From positions 1 to 11,932 of the forward strand of contig SSSX01000018.1 in NCBI GenBank assembly GCA_015657735.1: a DNA stretch of 11,932 nt, given 5' to 3'. The notes below the pieces were generated by a model. It did not search any database. It saw only the letters and a list, made by a program, of their open reading frames with translations, and had not been told where the DNA came from. The first letter of the stretch is position 1; each line of letters starts with the position of its first letter. This document shows positions 6,997 through 11,932 of the stretch, piece by piece. The stretch comes from Zoogloeaceae bacterium. Lineage in GTDB: Bacteria; Pseudomonadota; Gammaproteobacteria; Burkholderiales; Rhodocyclaceae. The translations under genes and the position numbers were made by a program.

Positions 6997-8016
6997 TTAG
7001 CGGTCGGTTTTCGCCAGATTGACGATCCGGGAGAAGAGGTGCCGGAATTCGGCTTCGGTCTCGCCGCCGAAACGGGGATCGCGGTTCTCCGAAAACGCGG
7101 CGTTGATTTCGCTCCAGTCGGCCTCGGTCAGGTAACGCTGGGCTTCGGGAAGGATCACGCCCTCTTCGCGGCCCATGTGCTCCCACATGAATTTGGCGTA
7201 GGCCGCCACGGCTTTCTCGATATCCTGGGCCGACTTGCTGCCCTCGGCGTACTGCTCGACGACGATCGCGAGGTCGCGGACCATCTCTTCGTCGCGGACG
7301 TGCTGGCGTTCCAGTTCGTCCAGTTCGGGATTGAGTGAAGAGGTCCGTTCGCGCAGTTTGCGGAACAGGTATTCCTCTTCTTTCGGATGATGCAGGGCGA
7401 CCGGGAATTCCTGGATGTAATGGACCATGGCCTGCATCAGGATGGGATCGGGCGCGGCCTCCCCTTCGTTGCCGGGCTTCAGGATATGCAGCCAGGCATG
7501 CAGCACGGCGGCCAGCGAACGGTGTTCGTCGCGGATCGTGGCAATCGCTTGCGCCGGTGCCGGAGGGTCGGCCATGGCCGAAACCAGCACCGGAATTTCG
7601 GAATTGATCAGCACCTTCAGCGTCTGCGACCCGAGCATCATGCCCAGGGTGCTGCGCCGGCCGTGCGAGGCCATGAAGATCAGGTCGCAGCCTTCCGAGC
7701 GCGCCGCGCCGACGATCGCCGTGTAGGGCGAATCGCTGACCATGGTCGCCGAGGCGCACGGCACCCCCTGGGCGCGGGCGGCCGACTCGGCCTTGGTCAG
7801 CAGTTCGCGGGCACGGCCTTCGAAGTTGTAGGAGTAGTCATCCGGTGACGTCAGGCGAACGATTTCGGCCTCGCCGCGCAACGAGGAGGTCGGGTCCGAG
7901 GCGGCGTGGAAGAAAGTGATTCGCGCCCCGATGGAACGCGCAAACTCGACGGCGCGGCCAATCGTGACGGTCGATAGATCCGTGTTGTCGATGGGAACCA
8001 GCAGATGACGATACAT
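6997..8016 (-). CDS. Universal stress protein-hemerythrin (HHE) fusion
   Basis: This 339-residue protein has two domains. Residues 1-147 form a UspA fold: MYRHLLVPID at the start, then DLIFMASHGRR and GSQTLKVLINSEIPVLV. The ATP-loop signature GxxGx9G(S/T) is nearly kept, with Ala116 in place of the first Gly, then Gly119 and Gly129-Ser130. After a short Ala/Pro linker, residues 160-335 form a helical hemerythrin-type HHE domain. Potential diiron ligands are His165 (RDEHRS), His210/Glu214 (HPKEE), His239/Glu243 (HVRDE) and His280/Glu285 (HMGREE). That order and spacing match the H, HxxxE, HxxxE/H, HxxxxE/D pattern of the family. It could sense or bind O2 or NO, or store iron, with the USP part binding nucleotide. 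The ATG at 8016 has TAGGAG 6-7 nt upstream. It lies 35 bp after the Rieske gene. The frame is continuous, so this is a genuine fusion in this sequence. Confidence 0.9.
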   Translation of the reverse strand: MYRHLLVPIDNTDLSTVTIGRAVEFARSIGARITFFHAASDPTSSLRGEAEIVRLTSPDDYSYNFEGRARELLTKAESAARAQGVPCASATMVSDSPYTAIVGAARSEGCDLIFMASHGRRSTLGMMLGSQTLKVLINSEIPVLVSAMADPPAPAQAIATIRDEHRSLAAVLHAWLHILKPGNEGEAAPDPILMQAMVHYIQEFPVALHHPKEEEYLFRKLRERTSSLNPELDELERQHVRDEEMVRDLAIVVEQYAEGSKSAQDIEKAVAAYAKFMWEHMGREEGVILPEAQRYLTEADWSEINAAFSENRDPRFGGETEAEFRHLFSRIVNLAKTDR

Positions 8017-8051
8017 GGCGACTCCTAATCAGTTAGCTCTAAAAATGGTGT

Positions 8052-8360
8052 TCATGCTTCAAGCTGCACCAGGACTTTGCTGTCGGCAATCACGACCGGA
8101 AAGGTTTTTGCAGCAATTTTCGGTGCGACCAGAAGTTCGCCGGTCGTAACGTCGAAGCGCCAGCCGTGCGACCGGCAGGCAACGACCTTGCCGCACAGAT
8201 TTCCGCCGCTTAAAGCCGAGCCGGCATGCGGGCAGCTGTTCTCCAAGGCATAGACGTTTCCGTCCACATTGAACAGGGCGATATCCGTCGTGCCGATCCG
8301 CACCGGACGGGACGTACCTGGCGGGATTTCCTGCAGCAAGCATGCTTCGACAAGTTTCAT
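8052..8360 (-). CDS. Rieske [2Fe-2S] ferredoxin-like protein
   Basis: This 102-residue protein is a stand-alone Rieske domain. Cluster ligands are Cys43 and His45 (CPHAGSAL) and Cys62 and His65 (CRSHGWRFD), with the usual 16-residue interval. No membrane helix or signal peptide is seen, so it resembles the soluble ferredoxins of aromatic-ring dioxygenases or the NirD-type small subunits. Neither a Rieske oxygenase alpha subunit nor a ferredoxin reductase is in the window, so its electron donor and acceptor are unknown. The ATG at 8360 has only a weak GAGAGAAAG purine stretch upstream. It is the first gene of the minus-strand cluster and faces the divergent regulator, so its promoter probably lies within 8361-8460. 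Confidence 0.92.
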   Translation of the reverse strand: MKLVEACLLQEIPPGTSRPVRIGTTDIALFNVDGNVYALENSCPHAGSALSGGNLCGKVVACRSHGWRFDVTTGELLVAPKIAAKTFPVVIADSKVLVQLEA

Positions 8361-8396
8361 CTGACGCTTTCTCTCGTTGCTAGTGGCCGTGGATAG

Positions 8397-8424
8397 ATCG
8401 TAGGTGAATGACTGTCGTGCCGAA
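8397..8424 (-). promoter_or_regulatory. Candidate promoter of the minus-strand cluster
   Basis: Reading the minus strand, TACGAT (8397-8402) matches 4 of 6 bases of the sigma-70 -10 box. A poor -35 (TTCGGC, 8419-8424) lies 16 nt upstream. A G/C dyad (8425-8442) abuts the -35, as expected of an activator-dependent promoter. The predicted start near 8390 would give a leader of about 30 nt before the Rieske gene. No experimental support; the hexamers are weak. Confidence 0.3.
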
Positions 8425-8442
8425 CCCCCTCGAAAAAGGGGG
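8425..8442. repeat. C/G dyad, candidate regulator-binding site
   Basis: CCCCCT, six bases, then AGGGGG: a 6-6-6 dyad between the Rieske gene and the regulator gene. Further G continues to 8444, followed by GGGGAGG at 8446-8452. A similar 6-6-6 dyad lies at 11307-11324. G-rich sequence of this kind recalls MalT boxes (GGGGAKGAGG), but it is not a clean match. Confidence 0.35.
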
Positions 8443-8475
8443 GGTGGGGAGGATGTTGCTCAATGCGGGGGGGTT

Positions 8476-8504
8476 TTGATTTATCGTACAAACCACTGCA
8501 TATG
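8476..8504 (+). promoter_or_regulatory. Candidate promoter of the LuxR-family regulator
   Basis: TTGATT (8476-8481, 4 of 6 to the -35 consensus), a 17-nt spacer, then CATATG (8499-8504, 3 of 6) preceded by TG, which might act as an extended -10. The predicted start near 8511 leaves a 36-nt leader to the chosen ATG at 8547. It lies just downstream of a seven-G run (8467-8473). The hexamers are only fair. Confidence 0.3.
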
Positions 8505-8546
8505 AACCGGTCTCCTTGGTATATGCGAGCCATGGAGCCAAGCCCG

Positions 8547-11240
8547 ATGACCTTGTCGACAAACGAGAGCGCAACGACCTACTCCGAGCTGGTGCTCAAG
8601 ACGATGCCGCCGCGTCCGCCGCGGCATCAGGTGGTCCGTTCGCGCCTCAGCCTGGCCGATGCGCGGTTTCGTGATCGCTCGGTGATCGTCGTGCAGGCCC
8701 CGCCGGGATTCGGCAAGACTTCCCTGCTCGGCCAGTGGCGGCGCGAATATCTGGCCCGGGGGGCGGCGGTGGCCTGGGTGACGGCCGATACGCACGACGA
8801 TTTGCAGCGCTTCCTGCACTGCCTGGTGCAGGCGGTCCGCTTTGGTTGCGTGCGACCGGCTTTCGGGCGGCTGTTGCTGAAAACGCAGGGCACCAAGCCC
8901 GGCGAACTCGAGGGCGTGACCGCCTGGCTGGCCGAGGTCGCGCAGACCTCGCTCGACATGGTTCTGGTTGTCGATGAGGCCGAGCGCCTGTCGCCGGGCA
9001 ACTTTGCCGCGCTCTCCTACCTCACGCACAACGCGCCGCCGAACCTGCACGTGGTGGTCGGCGCCCGCAGCGGCTTCGATGCCGCCGTCGCCGATCTGGT
9101 GGATTACGGGCACGCCCTGTCGCTGAATGCCGAGGATCTGCGTTTCCGGCTCGATGAAACGATGGCCCTGGTTCGCGAACGGTGCGGCGAGAAGGTCGAT
9201 GCCGACAGCGCGGCGCGTCTGCATGAACAGACCGAGGGGTGGCCGCTCGGCCTGCAGATCACGCTGGCAGCGGTCGAGAAGGGCGGCGATCTGCGGGCGG
9301 CGATGACATCGATGGCCGGCCGGAGCAGCGGCGACCGGGAGCAGTTCGTCGGCGGCCTGCTGGCCAATCTGGCGGTGGACGATGTGGATTTTCTGGTGCG
9401 CATTTCCAGCGTCGATCTGGTCCATCCGGATTTGTGCTGCGCGCTGCTGGCATCGCCAGCCGCCAAGGACACCCTGCTGCGGCTGATGCGTGAAACGCCG
9501 GTGTTCGTGGTGGGCGATGGCAGCGAATGGGTCCGCCTGCACAACCTGGTGCGCGACGCGCTGCGCAGCCGGCTGGCCAAGTTCACCGAGGATGAACGCC
9601 TCGAACTCCATCGGCGGGCCATGCACTGGCTGGCCGATCACGGAATGACCCAGGAAGCCGCGCGCCATGCCCACGAGGCCGGCCAGCGTGAAATTGCCTA
9701 CGATCTGGCCGAGCAAAGCCTGTACGACGCGGTGACTCAGGGGCATCAGGAAACGGTGCTGCGCTGGCTTGAACTGCTGCCGGGGGCCGAACTGCTGGCG
9801 CGCCCCAGGCTGCGTCTCGCGGCGGCGTGGGCGCTGGCCCTCAGCGAGCGGCACAGCGAAGCCGAGGCCCTGGTGCGGGATGTCCTCGAAAATCCCGACG
9901 CAGATCGCTCGCTGCGCTACGAATGCGCGCTGATTGCCAGCGGGGCGGCGTATTACGCCGACCAGATGGATCGCTACCTCGAGTTGTTTCAGCCGTGGAC
10001 CGACGCACCGCCGACCGGACACGACCCCAAGCTCATCCAGATGCAGGCCAACCGGCAGGCTGCGATCGCCATCATGCTCGGCGATCCGGCGGGCGCCCGG
10101 CGCCATATCCAGTCCGTGCCGCACGGCGACTTCGGCAAGGGCTACAGCTACGGGGCGCGCTGGGGCAGCTTCATTACCGGCCTGAGCTATATCTGGGAAG
10201 GCCAGGGCCTGCTCTGCGAAGAGGTGTTGCGACCGGCGCTGGGCAGCGCCGACGCCGATCTGGGGCGGCGCCACCCGCTTTCCTGCATGATCGCCGCGCT
10301 GCTGGCGGCGGCGGTGTATGAATGCGACCGGGTCGACGAGGCGTCGGAATTGCTGGCCAACCGTCTCGATGTGCTCGAGCGGGTCGGCACACCGGAAACC
10401 GCGTTGCTGGGCTATCGGACCGCGGCGCGAATCGCCGCCGCCAAGGGGGTCGAACATCGCGCCCTGGATCTGCTGGAGATGATGTACGCCGTGGGTGTGG
10501 CGCGCAATCTGCCGCGGCTGTGCGTGGCGAGCCTGGGGGAACAGGTCCGGATGCATGCCGGGCGCTTCCGTTCGGAAACGTGTCGGGCGCTGGTGCAGCG
10601 CATCGATGAAATCGTCGCCGCCCATGCCGCTTCCGAGGGGCCGGTGTGGCGCGCGGCGGTGGAGTTGCTGCAGCGTCTGGCGCACGCCCATGCCCTGATC
10701 GGAGCGCAGGAATGGGCGGCCGCGGAGGGGGCGCTGGCCGACGCGCTCAAATTGGTCGAGTCCGCCAAACTGGGACGCTGGCGCATCGAAATCATGGCCT
10801 TGCGGGCCCTGGCGATGGAGCGCATCGGCCACAACGGCAAGCCGCTATTGCTGGAGGTCATGAATCTGGCGCTGACCTTCAGCCTGTCGAGAACCTTCGT
10901 CGATGCCCACCCGGCCCTCGCCGACTGGGTACGCCGGACGGCCGACGAAGAGGCTGGGGGGCACAAGATCCAGATCGCCCGCACGGCCCGTCCGCTGCCC
11001 GAACGGTCGACGATGGCGCCGCGGGCGGTGCCCAGCATGGTGCTGACGCCGAAGGAGCGCGAGGTGCTGGAGCATCTCGCCCGCAATTTGTCGAACAAGG
11101 AAATTGCCCAGGCCATGGAAGTCGGTGAAGAAACCGTCAAATGGCATCTCAAGAACCTGTTCGGCAAGCTGGGTGCCGGCACCCGCAAGCATGTCGTTCG
11201 CCGGGCGCAACTGCTCGGTCTGCTGGTCGGGCTGGAGTAG
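8547..11240 (+). CDS. MalT/AlkS-like LuxR-family ATP-dependent transcriptional activator
   Basis: This 897-residue protein has the length and order of the large STAND-type LuxR regulators (MalT is about 900). The N-terminal ATPase has a Walker A motif, APPGFGKTS (residues 51-59), then WVTADTHDD, and a Walker B-like LVVDEAE (140-146). A winged-helix region ending near RLHNLVRDALRSRL follows. Next comes a long helical-repeat section with TPR-like alanine-rich pairs, the likely ligand sensor. The C-terminal 65 residues form a LuxR helix-turn-helix: LTPKEREVL, NKEIAQAMEVGEETVKWHL, NLFGKLGAGTRK. Such proteins bind an inducer and ATP, oligomerise and activate promoters. I chose the ATG at 8547 because GGAG sits 9 nt upstream; in-frame ATGs at 8532, 8523, 8502 and 8463 would add up to 28 unconserved residues without a good Shine-Dalgarno. 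It is divergent from the nine-gene cluster, which it probably controls; the inducer is unknown. Confidence 0.9.
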   Translation: MTLSTNESATTYSELVLKTMPPRPPRHQVVRSRLSLADARFRDRSVIVVQAPPGFGKTSLLGQWRREYLARGAAVAWVTADTHDDLQRFLHCLVQAVRFGCVRPAFGRLLLKTQGTKPGELEGVTAWLAEVAQTSLDMVLVVDEAERLSPGNFAALSYLTHNAPPNLHVVVGARSGFDAAVADLVDYGHALSLNAEDLRFRLDETMALVRERCGEKVDADSAARLHEQTEGWPLGLQITLAAVEKGGDLRAAMTSMAGRSSGDREQFVGGLLANLAVDDVDFLVRISSVDLVHPDLCCALLASPAAKDTLLRLMRETPVFVVGDGSEWVRLHNLVRDALRSRLAKFTEDERLELHRRAMHWLADHGMTQEAARHAHEAGQREIAYDLAEQSLYDAVTQGHQETVLRWLELLPGAELLARPRLRLAAAWALALSERHSEAEALVRDVLENPDADRSLRYECALIASGAAYYADQMDRYLELFQPWTDAPPTGHDPKLIQMQANRQAAIAIMLGDPAGARRHIQSVPHGDFGKGYSYGARWGSFITGLSYIWEGQGLLCEEVLRPALGSADADLGRRHPLSCMIAALLAAAVYECDRVDEASELLANRLDVLERVGTPETALLGYRTAARIAAAKGVEHRALDLLEMMYAVGVARNLPRLCVASLGEQVRMHAGRFRSETCRALVQRIDEIVAAHAASEGPVWRAAVELLQRLAHAHALIGAQEWAAAEGALADALKLVESAKLGRWRIEIMALRALAMERIGHNGKPLLLEVMNLALTFSLSRTFVDAHPALADWVRRTADEEAGGHKIQIARTARPLPERSTMAPRAVPSMVLTPKEREVLEHLARNLSNKEIAQAMEVGEETVKWHLKNLFGKLGAGTRKHVVRRAQLLGLLVGLE

Positions 11241-11257
11241 CCGGACTCCGCGCCACC

Positions 11258-11285
11258 CGCGTCGACCGCGACGCGTCTTTTTTTT
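11258..11285 (+). terminator. Rho-independent terminator of the regulator gene
   Basis: Stem CGCGTCG (11258-11264) and CGACGCG (11269-11275) with a 4-nt ACCG loop, followed by TC and eight T (11278-11285). It begins 18 nt after the TAG of the regulator. It separates that gene from the downstream DUF1302 unit, which therefore needs its own promoter. Confidence 0.85.
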
Positions 11286-11306
11286 ACCCCCTGCCCCTCC
11301 CCCCAG

Positions 11307-11329
11307 CCCCCCGATCGTGGGGGGGGGGG
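11307..11329. repeat. C6-N6-G6 dyad ending in an 11-G homopolymer
   Basis: CCCCCC (11307-11312), GATCGT, then eleven G (11319-11329). It could form a hairpin followed by TTATTTTG and act as a second terminator, or be a protein-binding dyad like that at 8425-8442. Upstream, CCCCTCCCC at 11294-11302 carries the complement of the GGGGAGG seen at 8446-8452. The G11 tract is prone to slippage. Confidence 0.4.
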
Positions 11330-11346
11330 TTATTTTGTCCGCTCCG

Positions 11347-11352
11347 GATAAT
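11347..11352 (+). promoter_or_regulatory. Candidate -10 box of the DUF1302 unit
   Basis: GATAAT matches 5 of 6 bases of the sigma-70 -10 box. It has no recognisable -35: the G11 run occupies that place. This fits activator dependence. The hexamer lies in the loop of a small inverted repeat (CTCCG 11342-11346 / CGGAG 11353-11357) that could be an operator. The predicted leader (about 11359-11426) holds two more small hairpins (GAGATT/AATCTC at 11362-11378 and GGCT/AGCC at 11384-11396). Confidence 0.4.
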
Positions 11353-11426
11353 CGGAGACCAGAGATTAAAAAAATCTCGGTCGGGCTGTTCGAGCCAAAG
11401 ACCAATCGAGGAAAGGGCAAGAGACA

Positions 11427-11932
11427 ATGAAAAACAGGAGACAAACACCGGCATCGGGGCGTCTGCGTCCGACCATCTTGGCGGTCGCCGCAGCCCTGGC
11501 GGCCGGCGATGCGGCTGCTTTCGAGGTCGATACCGAAAATCCGGATCTGGCGGTGCGCTGGGATAACACGGTGCGCTATAACGCCGCCCGGCGCATGGAT
11601 GCACGCGACAACAAGTTCGGGAACAACTTCCGGTTTGACGAAGGTACCTATAGTTTCGACAAGGGCGATCTGGTCGCCAATCGATTTGACCTGCTGACCG
11701 AACTCGATGCGGTCTACAAAAAGGACTACGGCTTCCGGATCAGTGCGGCAGCCTGGTACGACAACGTCTATGACGGCAGGAGCGTACACCGGAATACCGC
11801 GCTCGCCCAGCAGTCGAGCTATTACAACGACCGCTACAGCAACTACACGAAGCGCTATTACGCCGGCCCTTCCGGCGAGCTGCTGGATGCCTTCGTGTTC
11901 ACCAACTTCGATGTTGCGGATGTTCCGGTCAA
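11427..11932 (+). CDS. DUF1302-family outer-membrane-type protein (partial, 3' end missing)
   Basis: The first 168 residues are present and the frame runs off the right edge with no stop. The N-terminus has a basic stretch (MKNRRQTPASGRLR), a hydrophobic core (TILAVAAALAAG) and a likely cleavage after DAAA, so it is exported. The mature start, FEVDTENPDLAVRWDNTVRY, is the usual opening of DUF1302 proteins. The following sequence is rich in Asn, Asp, Tyr and Arg, with alternating aromatic residues (AAWYDNVYDG, SSYYNDRYSNYTKRYY) suggesting beta-barrel strands. Purine-rich stretches (GAGGAAAGGG at 11408-11416 and AAGAG just before the ATG) can serve as ribosome site. DUF1302 genes are often followed by DUF1329, a YCF48-like gene and an RND/MMPL transporter in clusters for hydrophobic compounds. 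That is family knowledge; the downstream genes are outside this window. Confidence 0.85.
   Translation, partial: MKNRRQTPASGRLRPTILAVAAALAAGDAAAFEVDTENPDLAVRWDNTVRYNAARRMDARDNKFGNNFRFDEGTYSFDKGDLVANRFDLLTELDAVYKKDYGFRISAAAWYDNVYDGRSVHRNTALAQQSSYYNDRYSNYTKRYYAGPSGELLDAFVFTNFDVADVPV

Noticed and set aside
8408..8424. Possible sigma-54 promoter (GGCACG followed by TCAT) before the Rieske gene
   Set aside because: The -24 half resembles GGCACG but the -12 half does not give TTGC at the required spacing, and no sigma-54 activator is encoded here.
8481..10832. Long open frame (783 codons) on the minus strand opposite the regulator gene
   Set aside because: It is antisense to a protein with clear Walker A, Walker B and LuxR helix-turn-helix motifs, has no recognisable domain, and is rich in Arg, Gln, Gly and His as usual for antisense frames in high-GC DNA.
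1..11932. CRISPR arrays, tRNA/rRNA genes, insertion sequences or integrase genes
   Set aside because: No regularly spaced direct repeats, no tRNA-like cloverleaf sequence, and no transposase or integrase motifs were seen; the window is filled by ordinary metabolic and regulatory genes.

Overview
The window is dense, high-GC bacterial DNA with short intergenic gaps and Shine-Dalgarno-led genes. The protein types (Rieske ferredoxin, TauD/TfdA dioxygenase, BKACE enzyme, Bcr/CflA and Spinster-like MFS carriers, a MalT/AlkS-like LuxR regulator, a DUF1302 outer-membrane-type protein) suggest a metabolically versatile proteobacterium. A betaproteobacterium of the Rhodocyclales/Burkholderiales kind is my best guess. 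That placement is inference from gene content and style, not from a marker gene.

Layout. Positions 21-46 hold a rho-independent terminator serving a plus-strand gene outside the window. From 64 to 8360 nine genes lie head to tail on the minus strand. In transcription order they are: a small Rieske [2Fe-2S] ferredoxin, a universal stress protein fused to a hemerythrin HHE domain, an NADPH:quinone reductase (Qor), a TauD/TfdA-family Fe(II)/2-oxoglutarate dioxygenase, a BKACE (DUF849) beta-keto acid cleavage enzyme, an MFS transporter, an RBBP9/YdeN-type serine hydrolase, a Bcr/CflA-type MFS transporter, and a FrnE-like DsbA-family thioredoxin-fold protein. Gaps are 14-79 bp, except 128 bp with a strong hairpin after BKACE, and the last two genes overlap by 4 bp. 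The set reads as one operon with internal processing, or as a five-gene and a four-gene operon.

A divergent 186-bp region (8361-8546) separates this cluster from a large plus-strand STAND/MalT-type LuxR-family activator (8547-11240), which ends in a clear terminator. A second 186-bp intergenic stretch (11241-11426) then carries a C6-N6-G6 dyad with an 11-G run, a good -10 hexamer and small hairpins. It leads into a DUF1302 protein gene that runs off the right edge.

How the genes may work together (inference): the MalT-like activator probably senses a small molecule and switches on the flanking transcription units. The MFS carriers and the DUF1302 protein would handle uptake or efflux. The TauD-type oxygenase and BKACE supply an oxidative step and a beta-keto acid thiolysis-like step. 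Qor, the USP-hemerythrin fusion, the Rieske protein and the DsbA-like protein look like redox and oxygen-handling accessories. The substrate cannot be read from the sequence. The most interesting points are the USP-hemerythrin fusion, the TauD/BKACE pair under a MalT-like regulator, and two matching C6-N6-G6 dyads placed at the same distance from candidate -10 boxes on both sides of the regulator gene.
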